From NCBI GenBank assembly GCA_959347315.1, contig OY365810.1, positions 25,014,604 to 25,078,603 of the forward strand: 64,000 bases of DNA, written 5' to 3'. Position numbers and translations under genes: made by a program. Below, one piece after another: positions 46,355 to 58,600 of the stretch (positions within the stretch are counted from its first letter, which is position 1; each line of letters starts with the position of its first letter). The DNA is from Bimastos eiseni (Eukaryota; Annelida; Clitellata; Crassiclitellata; Lumbricidae). Under the pieces are notes generated by a model, which was given only the letters and a program-made list of their open reading frames with translations, had not been told where the DNA came from and ran no database searches.

Positions 46355-46406
46355 ATGGAGGCCGAGATACCTACGTGCGCAGCGACGGCAGCAGCGACTC
46401 AGAAAG
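46355..46406 (+). CDS. Probable first coding exon of a second gene
   Basis: ATG at 46355 (context AATCATGG, G at +4) opens 17 codons, MEAEIPTCAATAAATQK, and the exon ends after one further base at AAAG|GTGCGT (donor 46407), a strong splice site. The surrounding 400 bases are CpG-rich, as for a promoter and 5' UTR. The product cannot be named from 17 residues. The next exon must supply two bases. The candidate at 47938 does not fit that phase in its best frame, so at least one exon is missing between them if both belong together. Chance occurrence is possible. Confidence 0.35.
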
Positions 46407-47460
46407 GTGCGTCGCTTTCTTTGCATGACTTATACCTCTGTTATTCAGGCATTCGGAATACTAGCTGAGGTGTGACCCTAGTGTAATGTGGGCTTAACGC
46501 CACCGTTTTAGGGTGCTTGACGATCAGTGCAGTTTGAGTGTTAATTTTAATGAGCTATGTGTAACTAAAGTTCGCAATGTAACCGAAATAAGCTGAGATG
46601 ACGTGATGTTAGTCAGGGTCGTGTTAATCGATTAGTTTAAAGTCTAGCCTGTATTTAGAACAAAACGTAGTCTGTTGATTTGAGAGTATCGTCGTCCATT
46701 CTAATGGCTACTGCATGAAAACCGACCCCAGAACGCGTTGTCAATACGCTGCATGGTTCCTTCTAAGAAGGCGTTGAGTCAATTTGTTCCATTGGATTGC
46801 ACTCCGTGCACTAAGTCTGAGCCGTTGTCATTTGGAACTTAAATAAAATGGCATCGAACTTGACTGACCTCTTGGTGACCTTTCGTCTCATCGAATCAGA
46901 ATATGTGATCAGAATATTTTAAGATCGTCGACTCCTGGATGATCGAATTTGGTCTTCAATTACTAAGAGTTCGATGCTAGTAGAATTGGCCTTTGCTGCA
47001 TTGGTTGTGGCCAGGTCATTAAGTCGATCATGAGTAGAATTGGCCTTTGCTACATCTGCTGTGATCAGGTCATTAACTCAATTATGAGCAGAAAATGACC
47101 TTTGATCAAGTGGCCATGTCATGTGATCAGTGATGGGTTTCGATCGGTAATTCAGGTCGTGTCATCATTGCTGTCATCAACTGGGGCTTTACTACAGCAA
47201 ATAACAATTGTCCTTCTTCGAGGATCGGGTGGGTGGAGCGTGGTGGTAGAGGAGGGGCATCTTTCGTCCCATCTGCAAGGGAATCGTAAAACATCACTAC
47301 AACTGCCACATAGCAGTCTCTCTCACACTCATTTCTCTCGGCTATCCTTTTCCCTCCGTCTCTTCGTCTGTCTTTTGACCGCCCTTCTATTCGTGCGTCC
47401 GTTATCCGATGAAAAATTTATCTAGGTGCGGTCATGGTTCAGGCATTTTCCCGAAAGGCA
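46407..47460. other. Probable intron with a 56-bp tandem duplication
   Basis: AGTAGAATTGGCCTTTGCT begins at 46979 and again at 47034, with similar following sequence and a weaker third unit to 47110. Nothing else was recognised. Confidence 0.45.
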
Positions 47461-47464
47461 ATTA

Positions 47465-47530
47465 AGTTGGCCGAGTGGAATAGTCTTGCCTGCCGGTAAT
47501 AAAGTCTTAACTTCGATACCAGGTGCAATA
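47465..47530 (+). mobile_element. tRNA-like SINE head
   Basis: TTGGCCGAGTGGAATAGTCT, then GCCTGCCGG and CTTCGATACCAGG, follows the order of a Leu/Ser-type tRNA (A box, variable arm, B-box-like). The B box is diverged and stems are broken, so it is called a relic. Confidence 0.45.
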
Positions 47531-47937
47531 TTATGCATTTATTAAGAAAAAGAGTACTAAACCCATGGTTTTCTCCTTGTCGCGTTAAGCAACTATAGGT
47601 AACCATGTGTGTTTTATGAACACATTAATGACGTGTTCTCGTCGCTTCTGGGTGTGCTGCTGTTCCGTAGTAATGTCGACCATTGCAGTAATGTAGTGGG
47701 GTGTAACCGTAGTAGCTACCGAGTGTAACGTGTACATGTATACAAGAAGCTCATGAATGCTGTATCCTTGTATGCACGATGTGCTATTTTGTGGTGATTA
47801 GTTAATTAGAATCTGACTGCAGGTCACGATTTTCATGCTTTAGGCGAAGCAGATAACAGCGACCATATAATCCTACTGGTTTTAGACCGGTTAAAATTAC
47901 TGTGACTTAAAATTTTAAATCTTTGAATATTTCTCAG

Positions 47938-48174
47938 CGCCCTCAAAGTCATGTCAGGGAGACCAGCGTTTTCTGGTCTCACCGGCGCTATGTCAAATCA
48001 AGTTAGCATTAGTCCAACTCCAGGTCAACGTCCGAGGGGGTCTAGCCGAGGAGACAGCATGGTGCAACGATGGAAGTCAGTGCATGATGGCGGTCACGTG
48101 GTGGAGAGAATGAGCCTGGAGGCTGTTAGAGAAAGATGTAAGATGATGAATGAGCGGATTCTGGCAGTTGAATG
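47938..48174 (+). CDS. Possible internal exon, owner unknown
   Basis: It is preceded by AATATTTCTCAG (acceptor) and followed by ATG|GTGAAT (donor), and contains one open frame of 79 codons, starting after one base and ending after two. It reads ALKVMSGRPAFSGLTGAM, then a Ser/Arg/Gln-rich stretch and MSLEAVRERCKMMNERIL, which looks helical. The length is a multiple of three. I recognise no family. It is in the same orientation as the exons at 8598, 16223 and 46355, but its phase does not join directly to 17855 or 46406. Confidence 0.3.
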
Positions 48175-48451
48175 GTGAATAACTGGCTGATCTAGGAGAG
48201 CAGAACATTAATTTTTAGGTCAGAGACAACATTTTTCGAGCTCCTTCACTTGGCATTAATTTTCTTGGGAAGAGCGGAAAGTGGTTAAGATGTGCAAATT
48301 TATGTTCCAATGACTGGAGCCTGTCATAGAGATTATTCTCAAGTTGTGCATACAGTCTTGGTACACGTGCTTGTGTCACAGATTTCAATGCATACAAACA
48401 AACGAAAGCTGTTGTCGATGCAGCAATGAAGTACCTCCGTGACCATTTATG

Positions 48452-48786
48452 CAGGGGTGCAAAAGAAACCAAGATTTTTCTAGATCAAAAGTTGTTTTTT
48501 TGTTTTATTTGTTTTTGGAATTTTTAGTTTTCCTTTGGATTTTGTCACAACAGTTTTGTTATAAAATAACATCAAAAACAGCATGAAAAAGAGCTCAAAT
48601 TCGTTTTTATAATTAATTTAGCTTGATTTCGGATTGAATAGCACAAATTGGTATAATAGTAATAATATAATAGTAATATTAGTAAATTGAATGAAAAAAA
48701 CAAAAGTTGCCATTTTTCGTATCTTTTAGTTTTTTGTAAAAAGCCAAAAAACCAAATAATCAAAAACCAACATATTTGCAGCCCTG
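48452..48786. mobile_element. Non-autonomous hAT element, copy 2
   Basis: Starts CAGGGGTGCAAA and ends TTTGCAGCCCTG (11 of 12 inverted matches). It is flanked by the identical 8 bp CATTTATG at 48444-48451 and 48787-48794. The interior is collinear with 13970-14309, including AGTTTTCCTTTGGA, ATTTTGTCACA, TTAGCTTGATTTCGGA and CCATTTTTCGTATC. No coding capacity. Confidence 0.95.
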
Positions 48787-49099
48787 CATTTATGATATCT
48801 AAGTGAAACTCCAGCTGGCTTTGCTTTCTTCCGTGAAATGGTTTCTCTGGAAATGAAGGAAGCAATGATCACGGTCCCAAATAAGGAAACGCATGGACAG
48901 CCCCCTCTGCGCATTGTGCTGGACATGGCGTTTTTGCTAATGATGCAACCATGTGACTTTATCTCCCAACATACTCTGCAGATCTTTGGCGCCTTATGGA
49001 ACATCTATCATAGGATTTCTATCGCAGGATATCTATCACAGGATATCTATCATGGGATTTCCTGGTCCTTTATCCTAGCACTTGATTTAATGATCCTGA

Positions 49100-49330
49100 G
49101 TATAATTAGTACTCAAAAACGACTGGATGGTCTGACGGTGGTCAATGATGCCACCGAGCGGGGATTGCTTTAGATCAATCATTCATTGGTGTCGACAGTA
49201 GGTCTAACCAGGAAGAGCAGAAGCTATTTATGTCACAAGTAGTTGATAGACACCGGAGGACATTTCCAGATACTATGCTGCTGCTCATCAGTAATGCTGA
49301 GCTCAATATATTGATAACAGAATAATTTGT
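49100..49330 (+). pseudogene. Remnant of a repeated invertebrate ORF (transposon-like)
   Basis: One frame reads LTVVNDATERG. After a frameshift near 49170 the next reads NQEEQKLFMSQVVDRHRRTF and PD. The combination VVNDxAERGxxL...EEQxxFLxQVVxxxRxxFPD is a C-terminal signature I recall from a family of uncharacterised, multi-copy proteins in arthropods and other invertebrates. A frame upstream (48838-49173) may be the preceding part. It is called a pseudogene because of the frameshift and stop. The family is named from memory only. Confidence 0.35.
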
Positions 49331-50560
49331 TTCTTTGTTATCCATAACTAAAGGGACGTATGTTTGGGTGAGACATTACCAAATGCGTATACCGTAATTT
49401 TGATTAGCACCATAGTACGTGGGTACGTACATAAATATATATATGCACCAATAATTATTCATGCATCCATAGTGCATGCGTACATGCATGCACTCATACG
49501 GATGCACACACAGGCCTACGAAGTAGTGTGTACAAAACATACACAATGCCCTGCACTTGCGTCAACCGTGTTGTCTGAATGGGCGTCAATGACACAGAAG
49601 CGTCGGTCAAAGCTCGGTCACCGACCGACCGACAGACAGACAGACAGACAGATTGACAGACAGACAGATTGACAGACAGACACACCGACCGACCATTTGC
49701 CAGACGTATCGTTTGGCGCCTAAGTAGCAATCAATTGCTGCGTTGAATTCCACATCGTTACCCATTCTTCCCCTCCCTGTCCATTGTTACTGTCGACAGG
49801 ACTTCACATCATCTCGTCCCTATGGGTGTCTGTCTCTGCCTCCGTGACCCTGTCTCTGCCTCTCTGTGTGTCTGCATCCGTCGCTCTGTGTCTCCATGGA
49901 GCAACTCAGGCGAATTACTATACATCATAATATATGTGATATCATATGATATCGTATGATATCATACCACCGTGTGTGTCCATAATATGTGTTAGAGTAG
50001 ACGAAGACACTGGCAACAACAATGGTGATAATGATAAGATTGATAACGGAGTTCGCCATGATGATGATAATGATGAAAATAACACTTTTGATAACTTGGT
50101 GATGATGTTGATGTTGAAGATGGCCAATTGATGTTGTAAATGTAAATGTAAATGTAAATGTAAATGTAACTGTTGTAGATGCATGATGCGTCAATGACGG
50201 TAATGCAAATGATGAAGAAATTGGTCACATGTAATATCGTTTTTAATTTGTTATCTGTTGATGTTTCAAAATATATCGGGAGAAAAAAATCAACTCTAAT
50301 TTATTACCATTTTTCCCACCTGATGTAGCTATCAGAGAGGAACGTCTGTTGCTCTGGAGTTAGGCCTACTGTTGTTATTCTAGTCTCGGATTAACTGTTC
50401 ACATGTTCATCCGCATGCGAAGGGGTTATAATATTTATGGTAGTGTTATGATCTGTTGAAGGTGCGTGATATGGAGTCGGTCCTCCTCTGACACCGCTGC
50501 TAATCGCCGTCCTAGCACTGCTATAAACTCAGGACCGGTGTAGAAGGCCAAATATACTCC
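49331..50560. other. Unassigned DNA with microsatellites
   Basis: GACA/GATT-type repeats lie at 49617-49690, GATATCATAT palindromic repeats at 49936-49966, GAT-rich triplets at 50025-50125 and five TGTAAA hexamers at 50136-50168. No gene was recognised. Confidence 0.5.
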
Positions 50561-50564
50561 CCTT

Positions 50565-50833
50565 TTAAGCACTCCCGGGTCAATTTATCCTAGGATAAAT
50601 TGACCCGGAAGTTAATTCTTCCTAGGAACAGAGTAGTGGAGTGCATTGTACCTAGGACATACACACTCCCGCTGGTGAATAGTAAATAGACACTCCCGTA
50701 AAATTACTCTTCCCAGGATAAATTAACTCCGGGGGAGTTAATTCTTCCTAGGAAAAATTGACTCCCATATCTGATGCAATAGGGGAGTTAATTCTACCTA
50801 GGACAAACTGACTCCCGGGGAGTTAATTTAACC
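50565..50833. repeat. Array of CCTAGG-centred palindromes
   Basis: A 34-bp perfect palindrome with no spacer (50575-50608, centred on CCTAGG) is followed by about six related imperfect palindromic units of the form GGGGAGTTAATTCTTCCTAG through GACTCCC. All units share CTCCC at the boundary and CCTAGG or CCCAGG at the centre. Confidence 0.9.
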
Positions 50834-50999
50834 TCCTACACAGGCTCTATTGATGAGACCCAAAGTTTCGAGTGCAACAGGGACAGTGGGCCTAAGTATG
50901 CCAGCCTCACCGTCCTTGCTCATTAATAAAGGGCTTCACACAGCATATGCCCTTGACGCATATCATCCTTGTCATGGATGCGTCGTTAAATTCATTCAT

Positions 51000-51250
51000 T
51001 TCGAAAATTTATATAGCGCCCCTTCAAGTAACCTACTCAGAGGCGCTCTCAGCCAGGCTGTGGCCAAACGACAATGACTTCAGGATGCGATAGAAGGTTG
51101 GCAGATTCCTAGGGAGTATGCGCAGCGCTAGCGGGAGTCCATTCCAAATGCAGGGTTCCACCCCCGAGAAGGCTCGGTGCTGCTTAATCGAGGATTGAAC
51201 TCGTGGGACCATTAGCTCCCCTCTGTCCGAGGAACGGAGAGCCCTATGGT
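51000..51250 (-). mobile_element. LINE: RT C-terminus and 3' UTR hairpin
   Basis: On the minus strand from 51245 to the stop at 51035-51033 the frame is continuous: RALRSSDRGELMVPRV, QHRAFSGVEPCIWNGLPLAL and LPTFYRILKSLSFGHSL. These are the LRSxDxxxLxVPR, AFSxxxPxxWNxLPxxLR and FxxxLKTxLF blocks of L2/CR1-like RTs. After the stop, AGGTTACTTGAAGGGGCGC TATATAAAT ends the element near 51000. The family resembles that of 2772-4030. Sequence from 51250 to 51600 may be more of the element, but I could not read it. Confidence 0.7.
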
Positions 51251-51599
51251 AGGATATATCCGAACCCGGGCAACAGAGGCTACTTAAAATTTAAGTAGTC
51301 TATTTAAGTAATCTATTTAATAGGACGGAGCACTACCAACGAGTCACCGCCAGAAAAGTGTCTGCTATCCTGTAGCTAATGCAGACAGGAAGCCAGCGCA
51401 GAACATCACGCATAAAAAACTTATCACACACAGCATAAGCTCTTCAGACGCGCTACCAGTACGAGGCTCCCTTATAGACAATGAAAGTTTTGAGGTGAGA
51501 GAAAGACGTCTAGATGCCACCAGGGACGATGCTAGAGGGAAGAGAAGAGGAAAGCCTATTCCACAGAGAGGGACCAATGCATGCAGGCAACTGATCAGG

Positions 51600-53880
51600 A
51601 TTTAGCCGATGTGGCTCTAACACGAGGAACAAAGAGGTGAAGTAGGTCGTAGGATTTGAAAGGAAACAATGAGGTGGAAACGGGCAAGCGATGTTTGTTG
51701 AGAAAGATGTTTATATTTCTCAGCAGAATTTACATATCTGCTGAGATATATAAATTAAGACCATTGAGAGAACTTTAAATTGGACAACTGACAAAAGCAT
51801 ATTGAGACAAAGGTAGGACCTGAAACATATCTTCGAATATTATTATTACTACTATTATTATTGTCACCATCGACACGACCATCATTGTCATCGTTGTCAT
51901 CATCACCATGATTTTCGCACACCTGAATACGCCTAGCCAACGCTTGATCAGTTAGAAACCAAACGGTCGATGGGAAAGACTCTTTGACAATGTTAACGCT
52001 CGATAAGATAATTTCGTCGGCCAGTGGGCCAATGTTTGACTGATCAGCCCAGCAACACCTGATCACCATCGCCTTCACTGGTTGTGTAGTCGGCAGAAAT
52101 CATTTGCAGTCGACCTGATAAAGATCAGCCGACAATTGACGCACTATCGAGATTTCCGCTCTTATAAATCGTAATCTCAACATTTCTACAGCGCCCACAA
52201 AAGCGAAGTCGCGGGAACCAGCTTATTCACAGGCTCTGATACGAACACAGCGCCACTTGCTCAGTCATACACACATACTTACATACATACATGCATACAT
52301 ACATACATGCATACATAAATACATATGCATACATACCTACGTGCACATCAGTACCTATACATACATGCATGATTGCATATACATATGCTCGCAGACATAC
52401 ATGCTGGAGTCCATATTATAAGCAAATACATAAATACATACTTACATACGTACATGCATGCATACACACATATATGTTATACGTGCACACATGCATACAT
52501 ACACACATACACGCATTCATGCACACATACACGCAAGCATACACGGGGCCTACGTTCACAAAATGTGGTCAACCGCTGAATGGTCATGACCTCTGCAGTT
52601 CAACATTCACTCTGTATAGCATGCATGGTTGAGACGCAGAATCGCAGACGCTGTGTATTCTATCTGGAATGGAGCTTGTTGCATGACATCCGTAACACCA
52701 GTACTCCATTGATCGATTTAGAACAAAGGTAAGAAAAAGCATTGTTCCTTGAAGCCTATCCACGCGACCGAATGAGTTCGTGACAGTCCAGGCCGGTCAA
52801 TATCAGAATATCTATTATTGTTATGATGATGATAATTAGTAACGTTATTAAAATTATTATATTAAAGAAAATATATGCTACAATAATGGCAATAACGGAA
52901 ACACAATATTTTGAACTGACAACTAAGCTGTGCTTATTTTAGAAAATATTGAGGTCTTCTCCTTCAATTTTTTGCCGATAAGCAGATTTGTGACATGGCT
53001 GATGTATCCCCTCCTTTCTCTACGATTCCTTCTGTTAAGTAACTTTGAAATATTGAATTAGTTTGATGGTACAATTTCTGTCGGAGAGAACTTACCACAA
53101 CTATAGCTACATTTTTTATCCCTCTGTTCTTCTCTGTTCCCTTCGTTTCGCCACTGCACGTGAGCCTGTCTCTCTGTGTGCTGTTTTTGTGTATGTAGGT
53201 GGGTGTGTGTGTGTGTGCCGTGTGTGGGTAGGTGTGTGAGTTTAGGTGTGTGTGTTTGTGTTTGATAAGTGTCTTTGTGTGCATATGTGTGCTATATGCA
53301 ATGATTATGCATACTTTTAATTTCCTCATAAACACTTGCTTAGTTCGTTTATGCAGTTTTTAGTCGATGAAAAGAAGTTCTGCTGAGTGCATTGACATAA
53401 TCAACTGATGTGTAGTATTTTACAAGTTACGTAGCGCGTCTCGCAGCCTCCAGCATACGTTCAAGAAACATCAAGGTTGATTAGATCGGTAGTAGTGCAG
53501 ACTGTGTAGTCGAAAAAGGATAGGCCTGTAGTCCTGGCCTAAGAACTAGTGCAGATTCAAATGGACGAAATGAAACTGTGATATATGGTATACGACTAAT
53601 AACATATCAGCTGACTAAGTTACTACTTAATTGTTCATAGCCAAGACGAAAATTAATGCAAATATATTATTAACGCGTGCAGAAAGGAAATTAGGTTTAT
53701 TCATCTGTAATAATTAACGTGATACGCTATAGCTATACCTGAGTAGGCCTACCCGTAGTGAAAATCTTTTCACGTCGTTGCTGGATGTGCACCTGACTTT
53801 TTCATATTGTAGTGTATGCCCTTGATTAGATGGATGGATGGATGGATGGATAGACCGAAATTGAGCCGATGATGCGCTAG
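51600..53880. other. Unassigned DNA with CATA and GT microsatellites
   Basis: ATT triplets lie at 51839-51862, CATA-type tetranucleotides over 52265-52545, GTGT-rich sequence over 53196-53290 and four to five GGAT units at 53831-53850. No gene was recognised. Confidence 0.5.
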
Positions 53881-53889
53881 CGTTGCATC

Positions 53890-54990
53890 CTTCTTTGTTT
53901 GATTCTATGAGTATGGTGAATGATCAGCAAATCCAACGAACAATTGCTGAAAAAGAATACAAGAAATTTGAATTTATGAAATGCAAAAGTGATGCAGATC
54001 TGGCAGAATGTTAGGCTAATACCTAAAACGAAAAAACTGACTGAACTTATAGATAGTATGCTACTTGCGCAGCAGAAAAGTTTAATACTGTCTTATTTTA
54101 CTAATATCGTCCAAGAAGTTGTTGACAGAATTCCCGCTACAAACAAATCGATCTCTAGGCTATTTATACTCTATGCATGCTTCCAATTCGAATTCCTTTA
54201 CGGTCTATTCTACCTTTCCGCAAGAAGCACGTAGCCTGAAAACCGCAAATAAAACGGGTGTAGATGATTTTGATCGATGTCTCCTTAACCCGATACTCGA
54301 CCTCATTGCCACTCCGCTCTTTGTCATTATAAAGTATAAACTGTTCTCTTACTATCAGGCCTGATTTATATGCAGGTACTTAGAGAGAATACTATAAACT
54401 ATAGACCAATCTCAATTTTACCTTAGTTCCTAATGGTACTTGAAAAACTATGCATCGTTGACTTGACTACATGATTTTTTTTAAATGAATACAAAGCATA
54501 CAACTATAGGGACACTCTACCATGATATCTCTAATCGACCTATAAAGGAGAAAATATTTAATGCGACGGATCCTAATGAATGATCCCTTGGCATTTTTTC
54601 AATATTACAAAAGCATTGGGTACTGTTAGACATAAACTCCTCTTCAAACTATAGAGAAGCTAGGAATAAGTGCTATAGCTCTATCCAGCCATGTCCGACA
54701 CTTTAAAAACAAGTATGAAGAACAACTTTTAACTGCCACTCTAAATAACTAGCATGTGCATAGACAGCATTAGTTAACTAGTTAAGATAAAAATGATCTA
54801 TGTTTTGTACTTTCTGAACCTAAAGCTCAACGTAGGGTCGAAAGGGTAAGCCCTGTTAGCGGACCCATCGGTTCCTTAGGGGTTACTTCTATCCATATCC
54901 ATATCATCCCCTTCTCTACATGTTCCTGTTATCGTATCTATTCTCGTCATTGTGTTCTGCTGCTTGAAGCGGTAAATAAAGACATTTGGT
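53890..54990 (+). mobile_element. Decayed LINE: RT N-terminal half and 3' end
   Basis: Around 54230-54300 the frame reads SLKTANKTGVDDF, the start of the RT region. At 54392 NTINYRPISILP is followed by a stop and FLMVLEKLCIV, matching the NYRPISLLPxxxKxLEKxxxxRL block. At 54630-54720 QTIEKLGISAIAL follows a degraded DxSKAFDTVxHxxLL block. Stops occur in every frame. The end has AATAAAGACATTTGG near 54974, a plausible polyadenylation signal. The central YADD region is deleted. Confidence 0.6.
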
Positions 54991-55173
54991 TATGGCCATT
55001 ATTATCTAATTCAGAGACTCTGTCATGTATACTAAGAATATGTATAATAAAAATTCAAATTTCTTGAATTGGATAAGTGGCTTCTGTCAACGTCTGATTT
55101 CTCCGACACGTTGTACCATTAACTTCGATCAGCACATGGTCTCACTGACCAACCCCCATAACACGAAATAGCG

Positions 55174-55373
55174 NNNNNNNNNNNNNNNNNNNNNNNNNNN
55201 NNNNNNNNNNNNNNNNNNNNNNNNNNNNNNNNNNNNNNNNNNNNNNNNNNNNNNNNNNNNNNNNNNNNNNNNNNNNNNNNNNNNNNNNNNNNNNNNNNNN
55301 NNNNNNNNNNNNNNNNNNNNNNNNNNNNNNNNNNNNNNNNNNNNNNNNNNNNNNNNNNNNNNNNNNNNNNNNN
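55174..55373. other. Assembly gap, 200 N
   Basis: Exactly 200 ambiguous bases, probably a fixed-size placeholder. It lies 290 bases before the long hexamer satellite, which suggests assembly difficulty there. True length is unknown. Confidence 0.99.
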
Positions 55374-55664
55374 AACAGAGGGACAGTTGGACGCAGGAAC
55401 AGAGTGGCTTGATGGTTGCTGAGTTTGGATATGGTTGAAGATTGCTGAAGAGTCGTCTGCGGCCTCTGATCCTGGCTCTGTCCCTCCTTCCTTTAGTCTT
55501 TCGGTCTGGCGTTGCTTAACCCGGAAGTCAGCTGCTTGAATCTTGCGATGCAAATTGACCGCTTATGGCCTTGGCAAATTATAGCGACCAATCTTCCAGC
55601 TGGGCTGAGCAGAGCAATGGAGCGAGCGAGTGTTAGAGAGAGATTGGAGGAAGATAAAGACAAA
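55374..55664. other. Short unique sequence between gap and satellite
   Basis: No feature recognised. Confidence 0.3.
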
Positions 55665-58600
55665 GACATATGCAGACTGCAGAGGCATAGGCAGAGGCAT
55701 AGTCAGGCAGGGGCAGAGGCATAGGCAGAGATCAAGGTAGTGGTAGAGGCAGAGAGGCAGAGACAAAGGCAGGCAGGGGCAGAGATCGAGACAGAGACAG
55801 AGGCAGAGGCAGAGATAGAGACAGAGGCAGAGGCAGAGGCAGAGGCAGAGGCAAAGGCACAGAGGCAGAGGCAGAGGCACAGAGGCAGAGGCAGAGGCAG
55901 AGGCAGAGGCAGAGGCAGAGACAGAGACAGAGACAGAGGCAGAGGCAGAGGCAGAGGCAGAGGCAGAGACAGAGACAGAGGCAGAGGCAGAGGCAGAGGC
56001 AGAGGCAGAGACAGAGACAGAGACAGAGGCAGAGGCAGAGGCAGAGGCAGAGGCAGAGGCAGAGGCAGAGGCAGAGGCAGAGGCACAGAGGCAGAGGCAG
56101 AGGCAGAGGCAGAGGCAGAGACAGAGACAGAGACAGAGGCAGAGGCAGAGGCACAGAGGCAGAGGCAGAGGCAGAGGCAGAGACAGAGACAGAGACAGAG
56201 ACAGAGGCAGAGGCAGAGGCAGAGGCAGAGGCACAGAGGCAGAGGCAGAGGCACAGAGGCAGAGGCAGAGGCAGAGGCACAGAGGCAGAGGCAGAGGCAG
56301 AGGCAGAGGCAGAGGCAGAGACAGAGACAGAGACAGAGGCAGAGGCAGAGGCAGAGGCAGAGACAGAGACAGAGGCAGAGGCAGAGGCAGAGGCAGAGGC
56401 AGAGGCAGAGACAGAGGTAGAGGTAGAGACAGAGGCAGAGGCAGAGGCAGAGGCAGAGGCAGAGGCAGAGGCAGAGACAGAGGCAGAGGCAGAGGCAGAG
56501 GCAGAGACAGAGGCAGAGACAGAGGCAGAGGCAGAGGCAGAGGCAGAGACAGAGGCAGAGGCAGAGACAGAGACAGAGGCAGAGGCAGAGGCAGAGGCAG
56601 AGGCACAGAGGCAGAGGCAGAGGCAGAGGCAGGCAGGGGCAGAGATCGAGACAGAGACAGAGGCAGAGACAGAGGCAGAGATATAGGCAGAGGCAGAGAC
56701 AGAGACAGAGGCAGAGACAGAGACAGAGGCAGAGGCAGAGGCAGAGGCAGAGACAGAGACAGAGGCAGAGGCAGAGGCAGAGGCAGAGGCAGAGGCAGAG
56801 GCAGAGGCAGGCAGGGGCAGAGATCGAGACAGAGACAGAGGCAGAGACAGAGGCAGAGGTATAGGCAGAGGCAGAGACAGAGACAGAGGCAGAGGCAGAG
56901 GCAGAGGCAGAGGCAGAGACAGAGACAGAGACAGAGGCAGAGGCAGAGGCAGAGGCACAGAGGCAGAGGCAGAGGCACAGAGGCAGAGGCAGAGGCAGAG
57001 ACAGAGACAGAGACAGAGGCAGAGGCAGAGGCAGAGGCAGAGGCAGAGGCACAGAGGCAGAGGCAGAGACAGAGGCACAGAGGCAGAGGCAGAGGCAGAG
57101 GCAGGCAGGGGCAGAGATCGAGACAGAGACAGAGGCAGAGACAGAGGCAGAGGTATAGGCAGAGGCAGAGGCAGAGGCAGAGGCACAGAGGCAGAGGCAG
57201 AGGCAGAGGCAGAGGCAGAGGCAGAGGCAGAGGCAGAGACAGAGACAGAGACAGAGGCAGAGGCAGAGGCAGAGGCAGAGGCAGAGGCAGAGGCACAGAG
57301 GCAGAGGCAGAGGCACAGAGGCAGAGGCAGAGGCACAGAGGCAGAGGCAGAGGCAGAGGCAGAGGCAGAGGCAGAGGCAGAGGCAGAGGCAGAGGCAGAG
57401 GCAGAGGCAGAGGCAGAGGCAGAGACAGAGACAGAGACAGAGGCAGAGGCAGAGGCAGAGGCACAGAGGCAGAGGCAGAGGCAGGCAGGGGCAGAGATCG
57501 AGACAGAGACAGAGGCAGAGACAGAGGCAGAGGTATAGGCAGAGGCAGAGACAGAGACAGAGGCAGAGGCAGAGGCAGAGACAGAGACAGAGGCAGAGGC
57601 AGAGGCAGAGGCAGAGGCAGAGGCAGAGACAGAGACAGAGGCAGAGGCAGAGGCAGAGGCAGAGGCAGAGACAGAGGCAGAGGCAGAGGCAGAGACAGAG
57701 ACAGAGACAGAGACAGAGGCAGAGGCAGAGGCAGAGGCAGAGGCAGAGGCACAGAGGCAGAGGCAGAGGCACAGAGACAGAGGCAGAGGCAGAGGCAGAG
57801 GCAGAGGCAGAGGCAGAGACAGAGACAGAGACAGAGGCAGAGGCAGAGGCAGAGGCAGAGGCAGAGACAGAGACAGAGGCAGAGGCAGAGGCAGAGGCAG
57901 AGGCAGAGACAGAGACAGAGACAGAGGCAGAGGCAGAGGCAGAGGCAGAGGCACAGAGGCAGAGGCAGAGGCAGAGGCAGAGGCAGAGACAGAGACAGAG
58001 ACAGAGGCAGAGGCAGAGGCACAGAGGCAGAGGCAGAGGCAGAGGCAGAGGCAGAGGCAGAGACAGAGACAGAGACAGAGGCAGAGGCAGAGGCAGAGGC
58101 ACAGAGGCAGAGGCAGAGGCACAGAGGCAGAGGCAGAGGCAGAGACAGAGACAGAGACAGAGGCAGAGGCAGAGGCAGAGGCAGAGGCACAGAGGCAGAG
58201 GCAGAGGCACAGAGGCAGAGGCAGAGGCACAGAGGCAGAGGCAGAGACAGAGGCACAGAGGCAGAGGCAGAGGCAGAGGCAGGCAGGGGCAGAGATCGAG
58301 ACAGAGACAGAGGCAGAGGCAGAGGCAGAGGCAGAGGCAGAGGCAGAGGCAGAGGCAGAGACAGAGACAGAGGCAGAGGCAGAGGCACAGAGGCAGAGGC
58401 AGAGGCAGAGGCAGAGGCAGAGACAGAGACAGAGACAGAGGCAGAGGCAGAGGCAGAGGCAGAGGCAGAGGCACAGAGGCAGAGGCAGAGGCACAGAGGC
58501 AGAGGCAGAGGCACAGAGGCAGAGGCAGAGGCAGAGGCAGAGGCAGAGGCAGAGGCAGAGGCAGAGGCAGAGGCAGAGACAGAGACAGAGACAGAGGCAG

